Source: Actinomycetota bacterium (GTDB lineage: Bacteria > Actinomycetota > AC-67). From it: DNA of 50,105 nucleotides. Both the position numbers and the translations under genes were made by a program. Under the pieces are notes generated by a model that was not told the DNA's origin, did not search any database, and saw only the letters and a list, made by a program, of their open reading frames with translations. The stretch lies in assembly GCA_020201525.1 (NCBI GenBank), contig JAIVGO010000002.1, positions 1 through 50,105 of the forward strand. The letters are read 5' to 3'. Of this stretch, positions 1 through 6,952 are shown in pieces (position 1 is the first letter of the stretch; each line of letters starts with the position of its first letter).

Positions 1-191
1 GGCTTGTCCCGACTCCATATCCGTGCGAGCCCGGCCGCAAGCGTCTTCTTGACACGCTGGTTGTTGCGCCAGCCGTCCGCATCGAGGCGTTTGCCGGCGT
101 CCGGCACAGCCTCGCTGAACTCGGGGAAAAAGCTGTCCGTCGCGCTCTCAAGCAGCGCCTCGACATCGACCTCGGAATCGGCGTCGAGCAC
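1..191 (-). CDS. Host-side open frame, partial (cut by window start)
   Basis: A protein-like frame runs leftward from a GTG at 191 off the window edge. The residues are acidic then basic, with a segment reading VKKTLAAGLARIWSRDK near the edge, and composition like a real protein rather than a shadow. An in-frame TAG lies at 207-209, so either GTG-191 is the start or this is the tail of a disrupted gene. It lies beyond the tRNA 3' end, so I infer it is bacterial rather than phage. I do not recognise the family. Confidence 0.35.
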   Translation of the reverse strand, partial: MLDADSEVDVEALLESATDSFFPEFSEAVPDAGKRLDADGWRNNQRVKKTLAAGLARIWSRDK

Positions 192-194
192 GCA

Positions 195-220
195 GGCACC
201 CGCGCGCTAGTTCGGGTGCC
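195..220. other. Perfect 8-bp inverted repeat in host flank
   Basis: GGCACCCG at 195-202 and CGGGTGCC at 213-220 can form an 8-bp stem with a 10-nt loop. On the plus strand it is followed by a weakly T-rich stretch, so it could end a transcript, but no good U-tract is present. Function unknown. Confidence 0.4.
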
Positions 221-1724
221 GTTGAACTTCTTCTCGCGCCGATGACCGACAATTGGCCTCGGCGCCGTTTTGCAATGCGTCACTAAGCTCTTGGTCGGAT
301 TGGGGGTGCAATGCACCGGTTTTGCAGCTAAGCTCTTGAAAGAGCGGGGGGACATCTAGCTTCCCGAGCTGCGTTTCCGGGCCGAGTACGCCGCCAATTG
401 GCCATTCTGGAATCGCCTGATCCGGCAAACCGTTAGTCAAAATTGGCCGGTGGAGATGGCGCCCCCGACGCCGGTTGAATCGCCCACAATCGTTAGCGGA
501 GACGGGATCCGGACCTGCGAAATAGCGCGGAACGGTGCTAATTCCTTGGTGTCGCGGGAAAGTAAGTGAGAGACCGGACTGGGTGGCTGGGGAACCTGGA
601 TTCGAACCAAGATCGACGGAGTCAGAGTTCAGAGGGCCAACTGGCGAAGTCATTGTTTCACCTTTGAAATCGGTATGATGTCCGCCGTTCCATGTGCCTG
701 CTTTTTGTGCGCCCGACAGCGACGCGGCGACATCTTCGGCCTCAAGGAAGGCGTAGCTTTTTTCGGTCACGGTGACCGATGAGTGGCCGAGCAGGATCGA
801 AACCTCTTCCATGCTCTTGCCGTCGCGCTGAAGCCAGCGACAGCCCGCCGTGCGGCGCAAATCGTGCCATGTGGCCTTGTCTACCTTCGCGCGCCTGACC
901 GCAGCCTTGAACCCCTTCGTCATCTGGCCGAACCGTTCCTTGGTGTCCGGGTTCACAAAGACGTGGGGGCAATGCAGGTGCCGCGGGAGTGTGCCGAGTA
1001 TTGTGCCGGCCCGAGCCGAAACGGGGACCTTCCGCTTCCGGCCGCTCTTGGTGTTGGTGGTGGTGGTTATCAGCCCGCGCACCAGGTCAACCTGTGACCA
1101 TTCGAGGCTGAATAGCTCCTCGAGGCGCAGCCCCGTGTCGATCGCCACCGCCATCGCCTTGGCGACATCGGGGCTCGCGTGCGCGATGACCTTTGCCTCC
1201 TCGGCCTCTGTCAGATAGCGGGTGTGTGGAGCGCCTTCCTTGAGACCGCGTTTGGCGCGTCGCCGGAGGTAGGCCGGGACCGGGTTGGCATTGTCCGTCG
1301 TCCATTCCCAATCCTGCGCGGAAGTCAGCATCGACGACAGGCAGGCGAAGTCGCGCCGGATTGTGGAGGTCGATACGCCATGCGCGCGACGCTTCGTCTC
1401 GAAGTCCGATAGCCCCGCGCTGGTGATCTCGTGCAGCATCATGTTGCCGAAGTGCTCGGATAGGTGTTTCAGGCTCACGCCGTATCGACGGGCTGCGCCC
1501 GGCTTGATAGCCGGTAGATGTTCGTTGATGAACCGTTCTTCGGCTTCTGCGTAGCTGCGCCGCGGCTTGTCGCCCCACGCGACCGCTTCGAGCTCGCCGA
1601 GCCATTCCCTAAAACGCCGCTCAGCCGTTGTTCGGTCCGTTGTCTGCAAGCTGACGCGGAGTTCTCGACGTTTACGCTGGGCGCGCGCCCAATAGGTTTT
1701 GCCGCGCCTGAAGATGCTCGCCAT
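207..1724 (-). CDS. int: Tyrosine integrase, C-terminus replaced by host reading frame at this junction
   Basis: Site-specific tyrosine recombinase expected to integrate the phage into the tRNA-Gln gene. From the ATG at 1724, which has a GGGAG upstream, an N-terminal SAM-like region is followed by the catalytic domain: R200 (DTGLRLEEL), K227, H287/R290 (HDLRR), H313 (LLGHSS) and Y324 (EKSYAFL). The family normally ends 20-40 residues after the tyrosine. Here the frame stays open through the attachment core, diverging after residue 381. In this window it runs into host DNA to a TAG at 207 (505 aa). In the circular phage it would instead join 49982-49748 (458 aa) and gain a zinc ribbon. It overlaps the upstream excisionase-like gene out of frame. 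Confidence 0.9.
   Translation of the reverse strand: MASIFRRGKTYWARAQRKRRELRVSLQTTDRTTAERRFREWLGELEAVAWGDKPRRSYAEAEERFINEHLPAIKPGAARRYGVSLKHLSEHFGNMMLHEITSAGLSDFETKRRAHGVSTSTIRRDFACLSSMLTSAQDWEWTTDNANPVPAYLRRRAKRGLKEGAPHTRYLTEAEEAKVIAHASPDVAKAMAVAIDTGLRLEELFSLEWSQVDLVRGLITTTTNTKSGRKRKVPVSARAGTILGTLPRHLHCPHVFVNPDTKERFGQMTKGFKAAVRRAKVDKATWHDLRRTAGCRWLQRDGKSMEEVSILLGHSSVTVTEKSYAFLEAEDVAASLSGAQKAGTWNGGHHTDFKGETMTSPVGPLNSDSVDLGSNPGSPATQSGLSLTFPRHQGISTVPRYFAGPDPVSANDCGRFNRRRGRHLHRPILTNGLPDQAIPEWPIGGVLGPETQLGKLDVPPLFQELSCKTGALHPQSDQELSDALQNGAEANCRSSAREEVQRHPN
221..582. other. Host flank downstream of tRNA-Gln, no gene seen
   Basis: This stretch lies just past the CCA end of the tRNA fragment on the minus strand and has no counterpart at the right end of the window. 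I read it as bacterial DNA joined to the phage at the left junction. The integrase frame happens to stay open through it to the TAG at 207-209, but the encoded residues show no domain. No independent gene is visible. Confidence 0.5.
583..705. repeat. Left copy of 123-bp direct repeat (left attachment junction)
   Basis: Identical over its whole length to 49983-50105, offset 49,400 bp. The left edge is sharp: bases 581-582 are GG here and TA at the right copy. The right edge cannot be seen because the window ends. The copy holds the tRNA 3' half (584-628) and the beginning of the phage arm that encodes the integrase C-terminus. I infer this is attL, host on the left and phage on the right. Confidence 0.8.
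584..628 (-). tRNA. tRNA-Gln(CUG) 3' half (att core), not a full tRNA
   Basis: Read on the minus strand this gives an anticodon loop CTCTGAC, the 3' anticodon strand TCCGT, a T-arm with loop TTCGAAT between CTTGG and CCAGG, then TTCCCCA, discriminator G and CCA. That fits the 3' half of a bacterial tRNA-Gln. The 5' half is missing: the bases upstream do not pair with the anticodon strand. It is the attachment core, and an intact tRNA would be rebuilt at the other prophage end, which is not in this window. Confidence 0.75.
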
Positions 1725-1924
1725 GGCGACGCTCCCTGTTCTGCGTCTTCCCACCAATCGACAAAGCGGACGGCATCAAAGAGCCACGCGCCGCCCGGCC
1801 CGGAAGGCTGCCGCGCACCAGGTACACGCCCGGCCGCCGCCTGCTTCGTCCAATAGCGTGCCGTGAAACCGTAGCGCGCCGCTAGGTCTGTGGCCTTGAG
1901 CTGTGGACAAGGGCGCCCGCTCAT
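1475..1924 (-). CDS. Excisionase-like HTH protein
   Basis: The first 60 residues contain a short winged-HTH-like DNA-binding segment (LAARYGFTARYWTKQAAAGR, then a Trp-rich VDWWEDAE), as in small AlpA/Xis-type excisionases, and the gene sits immediately upstream of the integrase. The start overlaps the preceding stop (ATGA at 1924-1921), so translation is probably coupled. Past residue 66 the frame continues 250 nt into the integrase in another frame, and that tail looks like low-quality sequence. The functional protein may be only the first part, or a frame correction may exist. Confidence 0.6.
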   Translation of the reverse strand: MSGRPCPQLKATDLAARYGFTARYWTKQAAAGRVPGARQPSGPGGAWLFDAVRFVDWWEDAEQGASPWRASSGAAKPIGRAPSVNVENSASACRQRTEQRLSGVLGNGSASSKRSRGATSRGAATQKPKNGSSTNIYRLSSRAQPVDTA

Positions 1925-2172
1925 CCCTTCGCTCCGGCGGGGGAGAGGGCGGCGTACTCGCGGATCACCTTGTCGATCTCGGGATCAGGGTGCGCGCCGG
2001 ATGCGTTCAGTATGCCAATGCTGACGATCGCGGCCTGCGCACGCTCCACCTCCGTCTTGGCTATGTTGGTGACGACGGCGGCGCCCTTGAGGGCTTCGCG
2101 GAGGCGGACGATCTCAGCATCGCGGCCGGCGATCATCTCGTGCCACGCGGTATCGTGATCGGGCTCAGCCAT
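1921..2172 (-). CDS. Small phage protein of leftward operon
   Basis: 83 residues from the ATG at 2172, chosen for its upstream GGAG and because it overlaps the stop of the preceding gene. Largely helical, with a possible short coiled coil around REALKGAAVVTNIAKTEVE. It ends by overlapping the excisionase-like start. Unrecognised family, and the role cannot be inferred from sequence alone. Confidence 0.7.
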   Translation of the reverse strand: MAEPDHDTAWHEMIAGRDAEIVRLREALKGAAVVTNIAKTEVERAQAAIVSIGILNASGAHPDPEIDKVIREYAALSPAGAKG

Positions 2173-2884
2173 CGCGATGCACTCCTGCGGAGACCAAACT
2201 CTGGACCGTGACGGGAGGGTCGGCGCGCCACAGCGCATCGCGCCTGCGGAGCTCAAAACAAACGGCTTCCTGCAGTTCGGCGACCGGAAGCGCCTTTAGG
2301 CCGGCGATCATATCCGACCGGCGATCCTTCTTGCCGCGCGACACGCGGAGCCGGTCACAGGCCGCGGCGAGTTCGTCACGCCACAGCATTTCCAGCATCA
2401 TATCGACATGGACAGGCCGCGGCGTCGGCTCGGCCTCGACGACTAGTCCAAAGTCCTTGCCGTCGAATTCGTAGTGGTTGCGCGCCGACGTGCCGGCGCC
2501 GACCAGCAGGCCGACGCTCGGCAACAGGTGGCGCAGCACGCGGGCGTCGTCGGCGTGGCGGCCGACCGGGACGACCATCCACACCTCGGGGACGCAAAGC
2601 TGGTACATGCCGACCTGGTGCAGCAGGCGCGTCGTCTCGTCGTACTCGCCCTTGACTTCGAACGCTGCGATGTGCGCTGGATTGACCGCGACGACATCGG
2701 CGCGCACCCGTCCCTCGCCCATCACCATTTCGTGGCAAACTCTGGCCTCGGGCCATCGCTCCCGGCAAAACGCCTCCAGCGAGCTGCGCAGCGCAAGTTC
2801 GGCCTGCCCGCGGTATCCCTTGCGCTGGGCCGCCTGCTCCGCGGTCATGAAACGCGGCTCGTTTGGCTTGAGCAGCGCCATCAT
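2165..2884 (-). CDS. PD-(D/E)XK nuclease-like protein (sce7726/MmcB type)
   Basis: 239 residues. Residues 55-100 show the nuclease-fold signature: RADVVAV, a hydrophobic strand, then FEVKGEYD, giving D and E-x-K in the expected spacing, followed by RLLHQVGMYQ as in the sce7726/MmcB families. These are DNA nucleases or repair proteins. The C-terminal part (from about 160) is helical with a basic patch, possibly DNA-binding. The start overlaps the stop of the upstream gene by ATGA. Catalytic activity is inferred from the conserved D/E/K only. Confidence 0.7.
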   Translation of the reverse strand: MMALLKPNEPRFMTAEQAAQRKGYRGQAELALRSSLEAFCRERWPEARVCHEMVMGEGRVRADVVAVNPAHIAAFEVKGEYDETTRLLHQVGMYQLCVPEVWMVVPVGRHADDARVLRHLLPSVGLLVGAGTSARNHYEFDGKDFGLVVEAEPTPRPVHVDMMLEMLWRDELAAACDRLRVSRGKKDRRSDMIAGLKALPVAELQEAVCFELRRRDALWRADPPVTVQSLVSAGVHRDG

Positions 2885-3786
2885 TCGGCTCCGCGGTCTT
2901 GGGATGTCACCGCGGCGTCAACGCCCGAATGAATGCCGCGTCCATCCATCACCATCGACGGCGCCCAACCCGGTCCGTTGATGAACGCGAGCCACGTTTC
3001 GTAGGGCGTGCCTTCGTCGGCGCCCCACTTCGTTCCGGCCATGTGCGTCGCGAGTTCTTCGGGCGACGCGAAGACGGGGGAAATCGGCGACCCTTCGCTG
3101 ACGGTCTCCCAAATCTGGTAACCGTCGCCGGCGGGTGGTGGGACCTCCTGCCAATCTTCATACGCCTGCTTAGCGTCAGCAGACGGCCACAGCTCGCCGT
3201 CTCCATTGCAGGCTGAGCAGTGCAGCGGAACGCCCAGTCGCTCGCACTCGGCTTTGACGCAAACGTATTGATTAATGCTGTCGTGGCCCATGCCGCCACT
3301 GATGCTCCAAACGTTTACCTCTCGCGGAGTCGGGACGTGCGGCGGGTCCTTCGGCCTCCAACGGTTCACCGGGTCGAACGTGTGGGTGAGGTCGTATAGC
3401 CGATCAGCAGCAACGAGCGCCGCGACATCACCCGTGTTCAAATGGTGCGACCACGCCCCGTTCCACAGCGCGCAGAGGCGCCGCGCTTCGCGGTCTATCG
3501 CTACCTGGCCGTGCCCGTAGAACTCTGGCGAGCGGGTGACATTCCGTGTGGCAAAGGCCGCCACCGCCTCATCGGCCGGCGTGAACGGAACGCTACCGCG
3601 ATCCTCAGGCTTGAACGGCATGTGGCCGTACCACAGAGCCTTCAGCCGGCGTCCATCCGCTGAATAGCCTTCGCCGTCGCACTCCGCGCATTTCGTTGCG
3701 ACATACAGGGGGTTCAAGAAGCCCTGCCATACCTTGTTGGCGGGCCAATCGAAGTCGAGCGCCACGCGCCGCAGTTCACGACCCAT
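2881..3786 (-). CDS. Conserved phage protein with CxxCxGxG zinc-ribbon pairs
   Basis: 301 residues opening with MGRELRRVALDFDWP, a beginning I associate with a widespread phage protein family. Two zinc-knuckle pairs are visible: CAECDGEGY near residue 34 and CSACNGDGE near 192, resembling the DnaJ-type CxxCxGxG unit. A good AGGAG precedes the ATG. The function of the family is not known to me. It is translationally coupled to the nuclease-like gene downstream. Confidence 0.75.
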   Translation of the reverse strand: MGRELRRVALDFDWPANKVWQGFLNPLYVATKCAECDGEGYSADGRRLKALWYGHMPFKPEDRGSVPFTPADEAVAAFATRNVTRSPEFYGHGQVAIDREARRLCALWNGAWSHHLNTGDVAALVAADRLYDLTHTFDPVNRWRPKDPPHVPTPREVNVWSISGGMGHDSINQYVCVKAECERLGVPLHCSACNGDGELWPSADAKQAYEDWQEVPPPAGDGYQIWETVSEGSPISPVFASPEELATHMAGTKWGADEGTPYETWLAFINGPGWAPSMVMDGRGIHSGVDAAVTSQDRGAE

Positions 3787-3797
3787 TGTTGTTTCTC

Positions 3798-3965
3798 CTA
3801 GGTTTTTGGGTTCAACTGCGCACTGTCAGCGCGGCGGTCATCGTCCATGTCCGCGCTCGGGGTGCCTTGTTCTTTCTTTCGTCGCTCTAGACCTTCACAG
3901 GTAGGCCCTTTCGACCAGCGACAATCTTCAAGACCACATTGCGGGCAGTGCGTTCCCCAGGTCAT
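3798..3965 (-). CDS. Small cysteine-rich (zinc-ribbon-like) protein, 55 aa
   Basis: A short gene hidden between two larger ones. The ATG at 3965 overlaps the upstream stop (ATGA), and the TAG at 3798 is followed at once by the Shine-Dalgarno of the next gene. The N-terminus has HCPQCGLEDCRWSKGPTCEG, four cysteines that could bind zinc, then a charged tail. The tight coupling on both sides is the best evidence that it is real. Function unknown. Confidence 0.7.
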   Translation of the reverse strand: MTWGTHCPQCGLEDCRWSKGPTCEGLERRKKEQGTPSADMDDDRRADSAQLNPKT

Positions 3966-4558
3966 GACGCGCTCGGGGCGGTGAGGGCGCTTTCGGCTCT
4001 TGCTACGGCCGCATCGATCTTGCGTTTTCGCATCGATCCGGTGTCGGAACGTGGCGCCAGTGCGGACAGGTCATCGATTGCGGTTCGGAGTCCGGCGCGT
4101 AACCGCTCGTTACGCGTAACCAGGTCGCGAACGGTCGCTTCAAGTTCGGTTATGGTGGCGCCGAGTTCTCCCCTTTCACCGCTGATCGGGCGGGAGGCGA
4201 GCGCGTCGCGAACTTGATCGGCGATGCTTTCCGGGACGTGGATTAGCGTGCGCCAACGTTTGGCGTAAACGTATTTCCAACCGGGACGCTCCACCCCTCC
4301 CGGTGTGGAGGGGGAGGCGAGGGCGGCGCGCGCCTCTTGAATTAACGGCGGCTGCTTTCCCGTCTTTGGGAAATAGGTTTCGAGAATGCGGCTGAGGTAA
4401 TCCTTCCACCCACCCTCCGGCGCGGAGAGATGGGCTTCCACCAGCGGCCAAATCTGCTGTGTCAGATACTCGCCGCTGAGATTGCAGTCTCGCGATCCGC
4501 GGGTGTGACCGTCGAGGGCCTTCACCAGTGCCGCGCGCAGTTGGTCGAGCGAGGTCAT
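3962..4558 (-). CDS. Hypothetical phage protein, 198 aa
   Basis: The C-terminal half (from about 125) is strongly helical and coiled-coil-like (TITELEATVRDLVTRNERLR). The N-terminal half contains a WPLVEAHLS helix and the segment GWKYVYAKRWRTLIHVP. It starts by overlapping the stop of the gene before it (ATGA) and ends overlapping the small zinc-ribbon gene. Not recognised as a characterised family. Confidence 0.7.
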   Translation of the reverse strand: MTSLDQLRAALVKALDGHTRGSRDCNLSGEYLTQQIWPLVEAHLSAPEGGWKDYLSRILETYFPKTGKQPPLIQEARAALASPSTPGGVERPGWKYVYAKRWRTLIHVPESIADQVRDALASRPISGERGELGATITELEATVRDLVTRNERLRAGLRTAIDDLSALAPRSDTGSMRKRKIDAAVARAESALTAPSAS

Positions 4559-4794
4559 CGGGGTTGGGCTCCAGCGGGAGGAGCGTCGATAGGCTCAAGC
4601 CGTTGCGCGCCGCAAGTCAGCGCGAAGTAGGCCTTCTTGCCGTTGGCGTTGACGACATCACAGCGTCCGTGGTTTTCGGCCGTGCACGCTTCGACCGTCA
4701 CGATGTCGCCGAGCGCTGCAAACCCGGGTGCGCCCATGCCGGTAATCCGAAGCTTGTCGCCCTGCTTCACTTTGCTGTAATCGATCATCGTCAT
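4555..4794 (-). CDS. Hypothetical small beta-rich protein, 79 aa
   Basis: The sequence GDKLRITGMG followed by alternating hydrophobic residues suggests a small SH3-like or OB-like barrel, with two cysteines in the middle. A GAGGA precedes the ATG directly. Upstream, within the gap to the methyltransferase gene, an AT-rich stretch on the minus strand (around 4803-4815) could act as a -10 element, but no -35 is obvious. Role unknown. Confidence 0.65.
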   Translation of the reverse strand: MTMIDYSKVKQGDKLRITGMGAPGFAALGDIVTVEACTAENHGRCDVVNANGKKAYFALTCGAQRLEPIDAPPAGAQPR

Positions 4795-4815
4795 TCCTCG
4801 GTGCGATATAATTTT

Positions 4816-5565
4816 CTACTGTGCAGCGTCGTCGGCACGAAGACTCGGCAGGACTGAAATCTGTTCGGCCGCCGCTTGCCTCACGAACATGTCGGGCTGG
4901 CGTGTGGCGTGCTCTATTCGGCTGCAGGCGATGTCGAAATACTTAGGTTCGATCTCGATGCCGATGAACTTGCGGCCGAGCTTGACGGCGGCAACGCCGG
5001 TGGTGCCGGAGCCCATGAAAGGATCGAGGACGACGGGGTGGGTCGTGCGCTTCACGCACGCGAGCATTAACTCAATAGGCTTTTCGTTCGGATGGCGGCG
5101 TGGGATTGAGGCCTCTGAGCCCTGACGGACTAGGCCGGACCATATTTGCTGGTGAATGCGCGCGGGCTTGTCATCGCTGCACCACGCCATCTCGCAGTCG
5201 GCGAAGCTTTTGGTCCCGTGATACTTGGCATTGCCGCCCATCTTGTCCCAGATTATCCAGCTTGCGCGCGGCGGGAGCCGATCCGCGAAGTAGTTCGCGC
5301 CCCAGAAAATCTGTTCCGATGAAATGCCCATGACCAAACTCGGGTCGAACGGCTCGTTGTCACCTTCAATCATTTCGCGCGCATAGCGAGGTGCGCAATC
5401 GCGTTCATGTCCGGGCCTCATTGCCCGCGGCACATACGCGCGTCCATACGGAGGATCAGTGACCGCTGCGATTTCTGCGCTGGCGAGCCCTAGCGTCGGC
5501 AATATCTCGCGACAGTCGCCCAGGTAGAGCGTGACGCCTTCGGCTAGGGTTTCGATGCGGCTCAT
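4816..5565 (-). CDS. DNA adenine/cytosine-N4 methyltransferase, beta-type
   Basis: 249 residues of the N6/N4 DNA methylase family. The catalytic motif DPPY (37-40) comes before the S-adenosylmethionine-binding motif DPFMGSGTTG (181-190), the order of the beta class. A target-recognition region lies between, and IGIEIEPKYF follows. It transfers methyl groups to adenine N6 or cytosine N4 in DNA. No restriction endonuclease is adjacent, so it is probably an orphan enzyme that protects phage DNA or alters regulation. The recognition site cannot be read from the sequence. Confidence 0.9.
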   Translation of the reverse strand: MSRIETLAEGVTLYLGDCREILPTLGLASAEIAAVTDPPYGRAYVPRAMRPGHERDCAPRYAREMIEGDNEPFDPSLVMGISSEQIFWGANYFADRLPPRASWIIWDKMGGNAKYHGTKSFADCEMAWCSDDKPARIHQQIWSGLVRQGSEASIPRRHPNEKPIELMLACVKRTTHPVVLDPFMGSGTTGVAAVKLGRKFIGIEIEPKYFDIACSRIEHATRQPDMFVRQAAAEQISVLPSLRADDAAQ

Positions 5566-5580
5566 TGTTCCACGCGGTCT

Positions 5581-5925
5581 CTAGTCGTCTACCCGCTCGG
5601 CGCGGGCGAGGGCGGCGCGGAGAGCGTTGCGTTCGTCTCGCAGGGCGCGGATCGTGTCGTTGACGCGCTTCTGCCAGCCGTCGCCGTCCTTGCGCAGCGC
5701 GCCTTGCGGATTGGTAACGAGTACGCAGGCGACCGCACATTCCTCATCGGTCGGCCCGGCTGCGATGTCGCGTGCGAGCGGCATCGCCGCGAACTGAACG
5801 AACGCGAGGTCAGTCGCGATTGCGTCTTTCAGCTTGTCGGGGTGGGGGACCATCCCGAATTCTGCAAGGTGGGCCTCGACCAGCTTGCGAGCGCGCACCA
5901 TCGGTCCGTCTACACGGTCGATCAT
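5581..5925 (-). CDS. Hypothetical phage protein, 114 aa
   Basis: Helical protein ending in a charged coiled coil (NDTIRALRDERNALRAALAR). The start overlaps the preceding stop by ATGA. A central segment TDEECAVACVLV holds two cysteines. No family recognised. Confidence 0.65.
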   Translation of the reverse strand: MIDRVDGPMVRARKLVEAHLAEFGMVPHPDKLKDAIATDLAFVQFAAMPLARDIAAGPTDEECAVACVLVTNPQGALRKDGDGWQKRVNDTIRALRDERNALRAALARAERVDD

Positions 5926-6146
5926 TTCAGCCTCATCGCTTCGATTTGCTGTTGCCGAAGGTCCGGCCCGCTACGCGCTATTTCCGCGTCGGACGGCTCG
6001 TAATTGCGCTCCATATCTGCGATCTCACTGTCGATCGCGTTCTGGATTTCCTGCGCCAGCGTCTTGCGTCGGCTCTCGGTGTTGAGGTGCGCGTGGTCTT
6101 CAAGGAAGGCTTCGGCGAGGTCGTAGCATTTGGTGTCGTAGGCCAT
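5922..6146 (-). CDS. Hypothetical small acidic helical protein, 74 aa
   Basis: Start taken at the ATG at 6146 (MAYDTKCYDLAEAFL), because upstream in-frame sequence lacks protein character and TAGGGA lies a little upstream. The composition is acidic and helical. It is coupled to the next gene by ATGA. This pattern (soluble acidic helical bundle) is common among phage accessory proteins of unknown role. Confidence 0.65.
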   Translation of the reverse strand: MAYDTKCYDLAEAFLEDHAHLNTESRRKTLAQEIQNAIDSEIADMERNYEPSDAEIARSGPDLRQQQIEAMRLK

Positions 6147-6175
6147 TTCGATAAATTCCCTACTGCGTGGCGTTG

Positions 6176-6379
6176 TCAGTGCGCCATCAAGCGGCAGTAG
6201 CCATTGCGCGGCGCTGTAGCGTCTGCATTTGCGATTGTCTGCCACGCCATGCACTGCACGGTGCAGCATGACCAAGGGCCGCCTTCGCGAATACCGGAGC
6301 CGTCAGAGCCGCGGACTTCCGGCGCCGCATAGGTGAACGGGCACCATTTGCCTTTTGCGAGTTCTTCTTCCACGATCAT
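6176..6379 (-). CDS. Small cysteine-rich phage protein, 67 aa
   Basis: GGAG precedes the ATG at 6379. Residues include WCPFTY, then CCTVQCMAW and a C-terminal NGYCRL, a cysteine and aromatic arrangement seen in small phage proteins that probably bind metal. Unrecognised function. Confidence 0.65.
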   Translation of the reverse strand: MIVEEELAKGKWCPFTYAAPEVRGSDGSGIREGGPWSCCTVQCMAWQTIANADATAPRNGYCRLMAH

Positions 6380-6413
6380 GTTGCGTCTCCGCGAAGTGTA
6401 GAGGAAACCAAAA

Positions 6414-6902
6414 TCAGCGCGGCGGCCCCGCGCGGCCCGAAACGAAGTCTCGGATACGTTTCGCTACTGTGCGCTCGGCGTTCGCGCCCTTTGATTTGCG
6501 ATATCTCCCAGCAGTAAAGAGCCAACCGGACTCTCTTCGGGTCAGCGCGAAAAATGCCTCTACAGCGCTAAAATCACGTCTGCGTCCGAAAGCTGGTACG
6601 GCCATGTATTGAGCATCGAGGGCGAAGAAGGATTTTCTGAAGGCCAGCCCTAGCCCCTGCTTGTTGAATTCGGGGCTAATACAAGCGAGACCGACCGCGC
6701 ACGCGGCCGTGCCGCAATTTCGTTCCGGGGCGGTCTTGGGACGACTTGTAAAGTGATCGTATGCCCCTCCCGCTGAGGGTTTAACCCACGTCGCCAAGTC
6801 GAACTTTATGCCTTTCTTCTTCCGAGCGTCCGCGATGAGAAGGTCGGCCAGCTTCAACAGTCGCCGCTTGCCAGTCGCCTTTGATGGAAGTGCTTGCGTC
6901 AT
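6414..6902 (-). CDS. Conserved phage protein with CGTAACAVGLA motif
   Basis: 162 residues. The start at ATG-6902 is preceded by AGAGG. The N-terminus is basic and leucine-rich (RLLKLADLLIADA), and residues 63-76 read CGTAACAVGLACIS, a motif that recurs in phage proteins of actinobacterial and proteobacterial phages with no assigned function. The same frame stays open far upstream through the recombinase gene, but that part is a shadow. Confidence 0.7.
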   Translation of the reverse strand: MTQALPSKATGKRRLLKLADLLIADARKKKGIKFDLATWVKPSAGGAYDHFTSRPKTAPERNCGTAACAVGLACISPEFNKQGLGLAFRKSFFALDAQYMAVPAFGRRRDFSAVEAFFALTRRESGWLFTAGRYRKSKGANAERTVAKRIRDFVSGRAGPPR

Positions 6903-6952
6903 CCTCTTTCCCCTGTGAAATTCTGCGTGGAGCTTCCGCCACGCACTGCGGT

